Below, piece after piece: positions 1-11,876 of a DNA stretch of 64,000 nt. The DNA comes from Apis mellifera (taxonomy: Eukaryota > Arthropoda > Insecta > Hymenoptera > Apidae): the NCBI RefSeq assembly GCF_003254395.2, contig NC_037638.1, positions 3,662,001-3,726,000 on the forward strand. The letters run 5' to 3'. Position numbers and translations under genes: made by a program. Under the pieces are notes generated by a model. The model saw only the letters and a program-made list of their open reading frames with translations, had not been told where the DNA came from and searched no databases. Numbering within the stretch: position 1 is the stretch's first letter; each line of letters starts with the position of its first letter.

Positions 1-438
1 TCGAGTTTCAATCTTCCCCCATCAAAGAATATTTTTTTCTAAAAAGATTCACGATTTAATAAACGATAATCGATGCAGAGTTTCCTTAATAATATCTCGA
101 TTAAAATGTAATACCCTTTCTAAAAAGGATTCTCACTGGTATCGTTACTCAACTTGTTGAAACGAAATCCTTGACATAAAGTTGAATAAATTACGTTTCC
201 TCGATCGACGATCCCAAAATTCTCGATCCTGGAAAATTTTCTGAAAAGGAGGAACGTATCGACGAGCCGAGGAGGAGGAGAGATCGATCGGGCAAGAAAA
301 ACTCGAGGGGATAAGAGATACAGCTCGATTATAATCACCCTCTCACAAAGAGACCCTGCCCCGGCTGTTTGCGAAAGGGCCTCCTTCGCTGTAAACAACG
401 GGAGAGCCAGCCACAGCCGGCAAAATACCACCACCACG
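1..438. other. No gene seen; CpG-richer patch at 230-449
   Basis: The first 230 bases are plain AT-rich DNA. From about 230 the sequence becomes richer in CpG and purines and leads into the ATG and splice donor at 439-450. It could be a 5' untranslated region or promoter for that candidate exon, but no core promoter motif is clear. Confidence 0.4.
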
Positions 439-449
439 ATGGACGCGCG
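439..449 (+). CDS. Candidate 11-nt first coding segment before a consensus donor
   Basis: ATGGACGCGCG is followed directly by GTAAGTA, a full match to the U1-binding part of a splice donor. The ATG context (CACGATGG) is acceptable. It would code Met-Asp-Ala and part of an Arg codon, so it could only be the start of a spliced gene on the plus strand. No matching acceptor or downstream exon was recognised. Chance occurrence is quite possible. Confidence 0.2.
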
Positions 450-450
450 G

Positions 451-1347
451 TAAGTAGGTCGTTGGGACGAGCAACTTTTCCTTTCTCCTCGCAAGGGAGG
501 GGGGAGAGGGAGGAAGGGGGGACGCACGCTTTAGTATTCGTTGTACGCGACACCTCCGGCTGGCTGCGTGGCGTGCTGGCTGGCGGGAGACCCGCTTTGA
601 GCTTGAAACGAATTTAGAAACCGCGAGATCTGGCTACCGCCGCGAATAATATGCATAACGCGGTTGTGATGTCACGACCATTTTCCGTCTCGCACGGTTA
701 AGTTTCAACAAGATGTTTTCTCTTTTTTTGAAAGAATGGAATTTTGGAAATAGAAAGTATTACACGTTGAACGAATATTTTTCAATTTTCAATAGTTTAG
801 CACGAAACGTTATTACTTTTATTCACCGCCAATACAAATTCCTGTATTATAAGGAAATTTGAATAACACGCGCGCGCGAGAAATGAAGAATTAACCTTTC
901 GTGTCAACATTTCGTGTGATATCGTATGCACGCACTACGAGCACTTAAATTATACACCGCGTGCATAATATCCGTAAATTGAACACGTTCGCTAATGTTG
1001 AGCATAACATTTACTCGTAATAAATATTCTTTATTGATTTCGAATTGAAAATTTCAATTCGACGGGAAAGGAAAGAGAAAAAATAAAAGGAAGAAATGTT
1101 GTTGTTACGTTAGATCCACGCGCTCGTTAATTCGACCCTGCCAATTTCCGTTTTTAATACGTCGCGTGTTATGAAGAGAAGAGTTTCACGTTATACGTCC
1201 GACTTTATACGTACGACAATGGCAATGGCGATATGGTCCTGGGAACGCGTTACGAGTCGTATTACCAGCGCTTCCAGTCTGAGCATCCATCAGTGGCTCT
1301 ACCTACTTCGCGGTCGCTTTACAGATCTGACAAATTGCGCCACCATA

Positions 1348-1378
<31 letters not shown>

Positions 1379-4180
1379 CGTTCCCCATCACTTGGAGGAA
1401 TTATTATCGTCGACGGATTAATCCTTTGAATATTACTCGTTCGCCGAGAATATTAGAATCGTTATACTTTTTTTTTTTATAATATAACAGTGAAATAATT
1501 TTTCTTCTCTACAAAAATAAAAGCTAGAATTATTGTTTCGTCAAATATTTCCAATAAATTATACAAAGTCGAAAAATGTTTGGGACGAAGTTAACGATGG
1601 AATAATTTTTAGAGGTTAAATTAAGAAAATCGTGTATACGCGATATTTAACGATCGGGAATTGCGATGAATTTTTTAATATTTTGTTTGCATTGCGTCAT
1701 AAATCGCTTCTACTTGTTGCGTTCCCATAGAAACAGCCGTGTTGAAGTAAACAAACAAATGGAATATAATTGCGAGTATAAGCATAACCGTGTCGAATCA
1801 CGAAAAAAAAAAAAAAAGAATTTTACAATCCATAAGTTAATAATTTACGCGCTATAAATTGTACGGAGAATTGATGTTTGCAAATGTTTCGCGCGATTTA
1901 AATATTTATTCAAATTCGTTCCACCACGATTTTATCCATTTTTATTTTTTTTTTTTTTTTTCCTTTCCTTCGAAGGCGAAGTCCAAGAAATGACGTTTCT
2001 CTCCCTTCTCTCTCTCTCTCTTTTTATTCGCAGAAACGATCGCCAAGCTTTCGTTCGCCGTAATCGAACGATTCCTCCGAACGAGATTGTCCTTCGTTTC
2101 AAGTTTCCATGGGTGGATCGATAATTGCATGCGCGTATCACTTACGGCTGTTAGTCATGATAATTTGATATCGCGCAGCTCGTCATATAACCTCTAATCG
2201 AAAGGATTTCGTACGTTATATATGAAATGTTCTAATAAATATTTCTCTTCAGTTGAAATTTTTCGTTTCATCGCCAAGAAAAGAAACACACAAACGCATA
2301 AATACCTCGGATATTTAATATCAAAATTTTTAACGGATTTGAATTTATTCTCAAGAGGATACGAAGGAAATATTTATTATTATATGATCGAAAGGGCGTG
2401 CAAAATTTATCATCCGAGTTTATCCATTGTTTTAAATTAAATAACGAGATATATATATATACATATGAACTCGTTAATGAAGATCGATCGGATTGAATCG
2501 TTTAAATGAAAATAAATTATATTTATTATTTTTAAAATCTACGATATATCTTCACACCGTTATTATACAAAAATCTAATCGAATTATTTTGGAAATTGTA
2601 ATTGACTTGGAAGTTGAAAGAAAAACTCTGAATCCTTCACGAATACAGAAACAAAGAACGAATAATAATTTGATCAAGAGGGGGAACAATTAGCGGACGT
2701 TCGAACGAAGAATTAATTAAGAAGCAAGAGGGATAACAAGCAGCTTTTGTCCACAATGTAATTTCAGATCATTACGAAGAAAATCGAAAGGCCTTGCTTT
2801 CGAAATTGATTGTATTGAAAGAGGAATCGACTGTTCGTTAAAATTGTAAATCGAAATGGAAAGATTGTAGATTTTTAACCCCGAGCAACTTTATTTACAT
2901 TTTTAAATTGTTATTACCCTATTTTCTATAACTTTTCTATGGATTAATCAATTACACACAAAGTTTCATCAAATTATAAATAATATCCGAGAAAAAAGAA
3001 GAATATTAATTCCGGAAGAAGAAGCTACTTAATCATTCAAATCAATCTACTAAATCATTCAAATCCTCCTTCCATCGTTTAAACATCATCTTACCCTATT
3101 CTCCTTCATTTCACTGCAAGATTACGAAAGATGTACTAACCAACTGTGACAATTCCAATTCCACCTAATCTAATCTAACGTTAAAACCGAGTCAAGAATT
3201 CCATAGAAAAATAATTATCAGATGAGCTCACAAATGAGAAACGACACTTTATTAGATGAGTCAAATCTTTATTTAGATTCTTTATTTATAGCCGTAATAT
3301 CTCGAATGAGCAAATAAATCATCTCTCCCTTCCTTCGAATTTCAACAAAGATCCGAATCAAAATTTCAATAAACCCTCCTCCTTCTCCTTTCCACTGGTG
3401 GAAAAGAAATCTTCGATTATGAGCGCACACTCGGCCTTTAGTTTCCTTTATTCTCTTTCCGGGACGTGTCGTGTCGATCGAGGAGACAGCATTTCCAGTG
3501 GTGGCTTGTTACCAACGCGCCACGTCCGCGTCAGAAAAGAAAAAGGATCGCTCGAGCGTGTTGGATCTTATTGTCGGTATAAGTAGTCGGAGGGAAAACA
3601 GACGTTGGAGGAAGGGGCGAGTGTGTGTGTGTATCCGCCATCGGTGCATGGAGCACGCGACGACGATACAATTTGAAGCTTTGCGCCCAGAAGCATGTGA
3701 CAATATCACGGCTACGCGGTACGTGCTCGGTGTATGTACGCCTCTCTCCCTCTCTGTCTTTCCTTCTGGTAGAGAAGAAGACGGTTAAGGATAGGGGGAA
3801 CGACGCTTCTCTCTCCACGATCTTTCTCTCCCGTGTATTTGGATTTGTCGGATTTGTAAGATTTCTACCCGACGATACCTACTACCCCTCCCTTCCTTTT
3901 TGCGGATTACCTCGAGTTTGCGATACTTAAGTTTCCGCGCAAATATTTCGAGAGAGTTTTGTTGTTTTCTTTTTTTTTTAAGGGAAGGAGGAGGAGTTTA
4001 AGATAGATTTTGTAACGAAACGAAATTTTTATGTACTTGGATTGTTTCTTTTTTCCATGGGAAATGGGAACGAGGTATGTCGAGTCGAAGTCTTTTTTTT
4101 TTGGAGTGGAATTGGAGTGGAAAAGGAAATTTTTGTGCGATACTTGGAGTTGATTATTTGTTAGAAATGCTGTGTTATAG
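451..4180. other. No gene recognised; AT-rich with simple repeats
   Basis: This 3.7-kb stretch is AT-rich, with A and T runs, a (CT)n run at about 1351-1377, and short open frames of no recognisable kind. A GC-richer patch at 3420-3740 holds overlapping short frames on both strands, which points to composition rather than coding. At 4057-4074 an ATG (Met-Gly-Asn-Gly-Asn-Glu) runs into GTATGT, a possible but unsupported mini-exon. Confidence 0.5.
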
Positions 4181-4259
4181 TTGAATCCATTTTTCTATTT
4201 TAGCTATTTGCGATAATTTTAGATAGTAAAATTGTCGTGAAGTTCGATTATTAAATTTT

Positions 4260-5445
4260 GTTCAATAATTATTGATGATATAACGAAGCGTAATTTAAAT
4301 GTGTATCAATGATGATATTTATATTGGACGTATAAAAAAAAAAGAAAAGAAAAAGAAAGATTTTCTATATTTCTTGAAATCTGAATTCTGAATTGAGAAT
4401 GTGACATTACATCGATTAAAAGAAAATGAGAGAATTGTAATGAATTTCTTAAACGATTATTTCTATTTAAAATGTGTATCAATGACGATATTTATATTGG
4501 ATGTATAAAAAAAAAAGAAAATAAAAAAATGAGGTGAATGAAAATTGTAACGAATTTCTACGATTATTTTTATTTTATATGATATTTATATTGAATGTAT
4601 AAAAAGAAAGAAAAGAAAAAGGAAAGTTCAGATTTTCCACATTTCTTGAAATCTGAATTCTGAATTGAGAATGTGGCATTACATCGGTTAAAAGAAAATA
4701 AAAAAATAAGAGAATTGTAACGAATTTCTACGATTATTTTTATTTAAAATGTGTATCAATGACGATATTTATATTGGACGTATAAAAAAAAAAAAAAAGG
4801 AAGGGAAAGTTCAGATTTTCCACGTTTCTTGAAATCTAAATTCTGAATTGAGAATGTGACATTACATCGGTTAAAAGAAAATAAAAAAATGAGGTTGAGA
4901 CGAGAATTGTAACGAATTTCTACGATTATTTTTATTTTATATGATATTTATATTGAATGTATAAAAAGAAAGAAAAGAAAAAGGAAAGGAAAGTTCAGAT
5001 TTTCCACGTTTCTTGAAATCTGAATTCTGAATTGAGAATGTGGCATTACATCGGTTAAAAGAAAATAAAAAAATGAGAGAATTGTAACGAATTTCTACGA
5101 TTATTTTTATTTAAAATGTGTATCAATGACGATATTTATATTATATGGACGTATAAAAAGAAAAAAGAAAAGAAAGTTCAGATTTTCCATGTTTCTTGAA
5201 ATCTGAATTCTGAATTGAGAATGTGTTTTTACATTACATCAATTAAAAGAAAATGAGAGAATTGTAACGAATTTCTTAAACGATTATTTTTATTTTATAC
5301 GATATTTATATTGGACGTAGAAAAAGAAAAAGGAAAGTTCAGATTTTCCGTTTCTTGAAATCTGAATTTTAAATTGAGAATGTGACATTGCATCGGTTAA
5401 AAGAAAATAAAAAATTGTAACGAATTTCTTAAACGATTATTTTTA
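4260..5445. repeat. Tandem array A, unit about 182 bp, about 6.5 copies
   Basis: The phrase GAATTGAGAATGTG recurs near 4390, 4663, 4847, 5030, 5210 and 5370, mostly 160-184 bp apart. The 272-bp step early on contains a half unit. Each unit also carries an A/G-rich run, TTCAGATTTTCC, TTCTTGAAATCTGAA and CGAATTTCTACGATTATTTTTATTT. Copies differ by scattered substitutions and short A-run length changes, so the array is not very recent. No coding potential. Confidence 0.95.
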
Positions 5446-6302
5446 ATATAAATTGTTATAATTTTATTTTAATGAACGATCATCATTTTGCGAGGAACGA
5501 TTTCAATAATTTTATTATTAAAATTTCTTCTCTCTCGTGTAATCTATTTTCAAATTGCAAGTCCCAAGTCCAACGGTTATTTATTTCGAAATCGTGAATT
5601 CGTAGATTAACGCGGAATTACGGTTATCGCGGAGGGAAAAGCGACTATTGATAAAAGTGTGTGTAATCTACGTATCGTAGAATCATTACGTATTTATTTT
5701 TACGAACAGATGATTCGTTACCAACACGTGTAATAAAATACAATAATCGAATTTATATATATATATATTTTTACGAAATAAGAGATATATACGAAGGCAA
5801 ACACATTCGTTTGAAAAATGATTCTACTAGAATTAAGTTCGCTTTTTTTTTCTCTTTTCTTCTTTTTTCTCCACCGATTACTTCTTCTTACGTCAGTAAT
5901 AGAACATTCTGGAACGATACGTACGCGTTGATAAGATAACGCGTGTAACCAGATACAATTTAAAATCTTGAAATACAGTAAACACGAAGTAGGAAGCAAA
6001 ATAGACTTCTTACGAAATACGATTCGAAATATAAATTTAAACTCATTATTGTTGAAAATCAAATTATATAATCGTCAAATATAATTATTCAAATGTATTC
6101 GATTGATCGATGATAAAAACACGTTGCAGAAAGGAATATAAATTTAGATATCGAGTGAAATCGAAGCTATTTTTATTACATTTTAACTCGAATTACTATT
6201 CAATATCTCGTTTCAAACGAAAATATCCAATCTAAGAGATTATTATATAAACACGTATCCCCCAAAAAATCATTTACTCTAGTCTAAAAAAAAAGAAGAA
6301 AA
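5446..6302. other. AT-rich spacer, no gene seen
   Basis: AT-rich sequence with short TA runs (about 5755-5770) and poly-T/poly-A tracts. A 114-residue minus frame at 5718-6062 is Ile/Phe/Tyr/Lys-rich with no recognisable motif and is treated as chance. Confidence 0.5.
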
Positions 6303-6418
6303 ATGAAATATACCAAACCATTGGGAAAACGATTAATCAAGCCTTTACCAATGAAATTTAAACGACAAACGAGATGCATTAATTGGGAAAATAAATCACG
6401 TTTAACCGAACCAAACAG
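6303..6418 (+). CDS. Candidate 5' coding exon, product unknown
   Basis: An ATG at 6303 opens a frame of 38 codons plus two bases, ending at CAG|GTGAGC, a strong donor. An in-frame TAA lies 18 bases upstream of the ATG, and a possible acceptor (CTCTAG) lies just before it. The peptide starts MKYTKPLGKRLIKPLPMKFK and is strongly basic, with no signal peptide or known motif. The case rests only on an open frame meeting a good donor; no partner exon was found. Confidence 0.22.
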
Positions 6419-7970
6419 GTGAGCCCGTACAAATTAAATAAATTAGCCGACAATGGCAACAGTCTTTTTTTTTTTAAACTCTACAACACGCTTGATCGAT
6501 CAAAAAAATTTGGACGACGCATCGAGTCCGATAAAATTTTCACCGCCGATTGATTCTCTTTCAAAAAAGCGTGGACAGATCATACTTTCAACTTTATTGA
6601 TTCGTTTCCAAGATGATTTTCTTTCCTCCTTCTTTCCACACGTGACTCTTTTTATTTTCGTTGCAACGATTAAACGATTTTTTACTTTGTCTTTTGTTTT
6701 ACGCCCTCTTTCAAGCCTTGCCACGATAAAATTGCCACGCGCAATCGAGGGAACCACTCGATCAACGATCTCAACCGACTCTCTTGAAAGCAGATTTAAA
6801 GGGAAAATGAAAAATCCCCGGAGATCGAGATTTGACATCCGTCCTTGAAAATACAGGAATTTGAAATTGGATAATCGACAAGCGAGAATTAAATCACGCG
6901 AATACGGAGAGAAAAGTAATTTGATTTCGGCGGGAGGGAAATATTTATTGAACGATGAAAAATAAAACAGATCGATCGCGATTACTCGACCCGCAGATGA
7001 TAAAAATTGCCGATACCGTCTCGCTCGATGACGATAATAATAATATTTCATGGCCGTATAAATATTCTTATCGGAGATTCCAGAATCAGCGGTTCTCTCG
7101 AACGAGAGAGTTGCGTTAGCAACTTAAAATTACGAAAGTCTGGATCGATCTTTCCTTAAGATTAAAACGAATTACGAAAGGGATTCGAATTGAAAATCGC
7201 GCAAATAAATACCGAGGAATCCGATCACACGTCGAATTTAAACGTCCTCCACGAACGAAAACGTACAATTGTACGCAATACAACTATTTCTACTTTGTTA
7301 AACGACCGTGAAACAATTCCTCTCCTTAGAAATCCTTAACCGTTTCCGTTAAGAAGCATCGCTTCAGACCACACGGATGCCGAGCGATAAACTCGCTCGG
7401 TGTAAAAGACAAATATTTACGCGATCCACGAGAAAGAGAGAGAGAGAGATCTGCCACGAAACTTCTCCCCAACTGGCAGAAAAGATAGGAATCAAGAGGC
7501 TCCTCGACCACTGGAAATTAATTCTCCCTTTTGGCTCGCAACACCGAGGAGGCGAGGCAGGCATTCGGATCTAGATAAAGGGAGGGAGGGAGGGAGGGAG
7601 GGCGCACGACCTTCCGGGTCCTCTGGCTCGACTCAACCCTTTTGTTAAGCGAATTCCTCCCTCGAGCCGGGAGTACATATCACTTAACCCCCCTCTCTCT
7701 CTCTCTCTCGCATCTATCGGCCCTCCTCCCCTCCCCTACACGCGTTTAAACGCCTCTTTCGGCAACTTATGCGCGATGCGCACACAACTCGCCGCCGCAG
7801 ACCGCCAACACTTCTCGTAATTAACTGCTCGTTCCCGCCGCTATCTTATTATCCCATGGAACCGCCGAGTTCCGAGTTTCCGCTGTTAGGCGTCCGACGG
7901 GGATTTAAATATATACGCGACGATTTAATACGTGAGGAGGGAGGGGGAGGAGGTAAGGGATCTTATCTAC
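6419..7970. other. No gene recognised; G-quadruplex motif and CT repeats inside
   Basis: Between 6450 and 7060 both strands carry fairly long open frames (131 codons plus, 183 codons minus) with no recognisable family, low-complexity stretches and no supporting splice or start context. From 7330 to 7960 the sequence is CpG-richer, with a GGGA run at 7580-7602 and a CT run near 7690-7708. Confidence 0.45.
7580..7602 (+). other. G-quadruplex motif, six GGG runs
   Basis: Six GGG triplets separated by single A bases sit on the plus strand inside a CpG-rich patch. Four runs with 1-base loops already meet the strictest quadruplex pattern. The motif may act near a promoter or simply be a microsatellite. 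Confidence 0.85.
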
Positions 7971-9300
7971 TCTTAATCGAAACGAGGACGTGTTGCATTT
8001 CTTTTTCTTTCTTTCTTTTACGAGGATTGATTTTGTTAGATTTGAAGGGGTTTGAAGAGGTTTTGGGGGATTAATTCTTAATCGAAACGAAGACGTGTTG
8101 TATTTTTTCTTTCTATCTCTTTACGACGAAGTTACGAGGATTGATTTGTGTCGGGTTTGAAGGAGTTTGAAGGGGTTTGAAGGGAGTTAATTCTTAATCG
8201 AAACGAAGATGTGTTATATTTTTTCTTTCTCTCTCTTTTCGTGTTATAGTGAAGTTACGAGGATTGATTTGTGTTGGGTTTGAAGGGGTTTGAAGGGGTT
8301 TTGGTTAATTCTTAATCGAAACGAAGACATGTTGTATTTTTTTTTCTTTCTTTTCGTATTACGACGAAGTTACGAGGATTGATTCGTGCTCGTGTCAGGT
8401 TTGAAAAGGTTTGAAGGATTTTGGGGAGTTAATTCTTAATCGAAACGAAGACGTGTTGCATTTTTTTTTCTTTCTTTCTTTTACTAGGATTGATTTGTGT
8501 CGGGTTTGAAAAAGTTTGGAGGAGTTTGAAGGGGTTAATTCTTAATCGAAATGAAGACGTGTTGTATTTTTTCTTTCTCTTTTCGTATTACGTATTATGA
8601 AGATTGATTTGTGTCGGGTTTGAAGGGGTTTGAAGTGGTTTTGGGGGGTTAATTTTTAATCGAAACGAAGATGTGTTGTATTTTTTTTTCTCTTCGTTAT
8701 GAAGATTGATTAGTGTCGAGTTTGAAGGGATTTGAAAAAGTTTGAAGGAGGTTAATTCTTAATCGAAACGAAGACGTGTTGTATTTTTTCTTTCTATCTC
8801 TTTTTGTATTGCGACGAAGTTACGAGGATTGATTTGTGTCGGGTTTAAGGGATTTGAAGAGGTTTGAAGGGGGTAATTCTTAATCGAAACGAACATGTGT
8901 TGTATTTTTTCTTTCTATCTCTTTTCGTATTACGACGAAGTTACGAGGATTGATTTGTCTCGGGTTTGAAGGGATTTGAAGGGGGTAATTCTTAATCGAA
9001 ACGAAGATGTGTTGTATTTTTTCTTTCTATCTCTTTTCGTATTGCGACAAAGTTACGAGGATTGATTTGTGTCGGGTTTGAAGAGGTTTGAAGGGGTTTG
9101 AAGAGTTAATTCTTAATAGAAACGAAGACGTGTTGTATTTTTTTCTCTCTTTTTGTGTTACGACGATTAATTCGTGCTCGTGTCAGGTTTGAAAGGGTTT
9201 GAAGGGGGTTAATTCTTAATCGAAACGAAGACGTGTTGTATTTTTTTTCTCTCTTTTTGTTATGACGATTGATTCGTGCTCGTGGTGGGTTTGAGAAGGG
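7970..9300. repeat. Tandem array B, unit about 114 bp, about 12 copies
   Basis: TTAATTCTTAATCGAAACGA recurs near 8071, 8187, 8305, 8429, 8535, 8649, 8752, 8874, 8986, 9105 and 9209, with a partial first copy near 7972. Spacing is 103-124 bp. Within each unit come GAAGACGTGTTGTATTTTTTC, a CT-rich run, TTACGAGGATTGATT, then one to three copies of GGTTTGAAG, so there is a short repeat nested inside the long one. Length differences are mostly in the number of inner GTTTGAAGG repeats. Confidence 0.95.
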
Positions 9301-10406
9301 GTTTTAGGAGATTTGAGGAGTTAAAAGGAGGGAAAGATTACGTATGTAAAGTTGTTTGGGAAAAATTTGTTGTTGTTGAATGTTGCGTTGCGAATATTGG
9401 AGAATTTTATGATTTTATGAAATTTTGAAGAATTTTGTTGATTCTTTTGTTTTGGTAATTCTATCGTGTTTTATGGATTTTTATTATTTAGTTTATATAA
9501 AATTATGAGAATACAAAGAATGATTCGTAACAAAATTTCTTCCAAGAAAAGAAATAAAATTGGACGAAGAAAAATTCTTTCTTGCCTTCGAAAATGCCTG
9601 CTGTTAATTCTTAAAGATTCTTAACACTCGAGTTTACGAAATTATAAGAACGCGTGGAATTTTTCGTAACGAAATTTCGAAAATTCTTTCTCATCTTTCA
9701 AAAATGAATAACAATACGATTAAGTGGAACGGAAATGTGCTTAATGTTGAACTTGTGCTCGTGAAATTACGAGTGCATTAATTATTACGAACGAAAAAAA
9801 AATATCGAATTCGTTTATGGGAGGGAGATTTATAGGACGGGTAAGTTTTTGGGGAGGGATTGGTATTCATCGCTGCGATTTTTGTCGGAGGTTTCGCTTC
9901 CGATTGTTTGGCGAAAAAAAAGCTTGTAAATCAATGCTCGTCAGTGGATATACCGTAGCAGGGGATAATAAATTATCGATGAAATGTTTTGAAATTAATA
10001 TTTTTTTTTTTTTTTTAGGCTCTCTTTTCCCCTTTGATACGTTTGAAATCGACTGTTCGTATTTCAACTCTTTTATCTCTACGAACGAACGAAAATTGTG
10101 CGTGTATTCTCCCCCCCTTTTTTTGTTGTAAAAACTTTGAAGAATTACGATACGCTCGAAATACGACGGTCAATTATTAACACCATCGCTCGTCAAAACT
10201 CCTTTCGCATATTTTGTTCGTTATTTTTACACAAACCGCCGAACCATGAATCTCGATTCTTGATCAGAATCAGAGATTTCGATTTTCACTTAACCAAGTT
10301 AAAATATACTCGTTAATAAATTAAAAATCATATTTTTTTGAATAATTTTCTAATAGAAAATTATAATAAAAAAAAAGAATCACACGGAAATGTTGGAAAC
10401 TCACAG
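9301..10406. other. AT-rich spacer, no gene seen
   Basis: AT-rich with poly-T at about 10005-10017. An ATG at 9817 runs into GTAAGT after eight codons (MGGRFIGR), another mini-exon-like coincidence with no support. Confidence 0.45.
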
Positions 10407-10579
10407 AGAAGAATACACGATTGGAACGATTTAATTTCGAATCCCTGATCCGCGAACAACTCGAATTCCTGAACAGAATTTCCACGGGTTCTTGGATCAA
10501 GAATCCGCCCCTCGAATATCGTATTTTACCCGTTTGGCCGGGTGCATATTTTAGAGGCATTTACTCCGCAGGGATGAAG
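10407..10579 (+). CDS. Candidate internal exon, product unknown
   Basis: A CTCACAG acceptor-like site is followed by an open frame of 57 codons that ends at GAAG|GTGAGA, a good donor. The frame includes RLERFNFESLIREQ and LEYRILPVWPGAYFRGIY, which look more like ordinary protein than the nearby repeat-driven frames. The frame also stays open past the donor to 10726. The polypyrimidine tract before the acceptor is weak, and no family is recognised. Confidence 0.27.
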
Positions 10580-11664
10580 GTGAGAGGAGGAGCGGATTCG
10601 GAAAAGAAAGGGAGGCGATTCAAGGTGAACGATGCGCCCCAAGGCGTGCCCTCGCCCTCCTTCTTCGCGTCCAGGAATGCTGCCGGGTTAGTTATTTTAG
10701 GCACCCTTATTCGCGGCAACAAGTAACGAGATAACGAAGAAGAAGGGCACGCGTGCTGCACGCTTTCAATTTCTTCCAACTCGACGAATTTATTACAGAC
10801 GAAAGACGATAAGAGAGATTCGATATTTTCCTTTACCTGAAGGTGGATGAGAATTTAATCGTAAAGATTAAAGTTTTTCAAGACTACTGAAGTTTCTTTC
10901 TTTTTTATCGATCGAGGGATCGTAGGAATAAAACGAGTTCTAAGATTTGACTACTTTGATATTTCGTGAATATTTTTTTGGTAATTCTTGTAATTAGGAT
11001 TGTGCATCTTTCGCCTCGTATCTAATATCGAATAATTTAGTGGAAAAATTGGATACTTTGTCGAAAAGGGAAAGGGGTTAAAAATGATAGAACGGGGGAG
11101 GGAAAGAGTTATTAATTAATTCAAGGAAGACCGTTCTCCAATTTTAAAGAAGGGACGCGTCGCGGCCGCTATTATTCACTTGACTTTTTCTCAAGGAGGA
11201 AAAGAGCATCGTGTATTCCCGGAGGGACGGCCTTTCCATTAACCGAAGTATCTTACTCTCAAGCTTTTGCAAATAACACGATGATGGGGAAAAAAGTGGC
11301 GGGGTGTAGACGGGAAGTGGCCCGTAACGAGCATTAAATTGCATTTTCATTGTTACCGCGACATTGCCCGCCCGTAATTCAACTAGCGCGGCGCACTGAG
11401 TTTTGATTTTCTTATCTTGTTTATTCGAACAACCTCGACTAATCGAACCTTCCGTTTCCCGGGATAAAAAAAAATCCTCCTCCCTCCAGCGATAATTCTA
11501 TTTCCATTCTCCTAAATTTTCTTCTAAAATAATAAATATTTTCCAAATTGAATATAATATAATTTTCAAATAATAATATCATCTTCTCTGCCTTGAACGA
11601 ATTTGAAATCGTACATACACGAGTGTCCCGAGTTATAAAAATTATAATGGCGATAAAAACTCAC
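10580..11664. other. First part of an intron or flank of the 11.7-kb gene; CpG patch at 11150-11400
   Basis: This lies just downstream, on the minus strand, of the donor at 11664, so its part next to the exon should be intron. The patch at 11150-11400 is GC-richer than its flanks and not low-complexity, as expected for a conserved noncoding element, but it has no convincing frame. Confidence 0.4.
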
Positions 11665-11876
11665 GTGTTCTCCTTCTGGTCGCCGTTGCTCGACTGCGAC
11701 GACGGCGACGGCTGCTGCGCCTGTTGCTTCGAGTACGGATGATGATGATGATGCACCACGTTGTTGTTATTGTTGTTGTTATTGTTGTGCATGTGCACCT
11801 TGTTCGCGTTGCTGTCGGTCGGCGAGCCCGGCGAGATCTTACCCGCCAGAGCGTTCAACGATTGAAGCATTTTCAT
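11665..11876 (-). CDS. 5' coding exon of an Asn/His/Gln-rich protein
   Basis: The first ATG at 11876 opens 70 codons plus two bases, ending at AAC-AC|GTGAGT, a consensus donor. An in-frame stop lies upstream, so this is probably the translation start; a second ATG follows two codons later. The peptide begins MKMLQSLNALAGKISPGSP, then has nine Asn, five His, and a Gln/Ser-rich tail ending GDQKEN. The non-repetitive start and low-complexity continuation are typical of the disordered N-terminus of an insect RNA-binding or transcription regulator, but I do not recognise the protein. Codons are mixed AAC/AAT in the Asn run, so it is not a pure microsatellite. Later exons would lie at lower coordinates and were not identified. 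Confidence 0.72.

Noticed and set aside
4260..5445. CRISPR-like reading of the tandem arrays
   Set aside because: Units are 100-190 bp with diverged, continuous sequence and no unique spacers between short identical repeats; the DNA is eukaryotic.
6453..7051. Open frames of 131 codons (plus) and 183 codons (minus) over the same DNA
   Set aside because: No recognised motif, no splice or start support, and both strands open at once, which points to composition.
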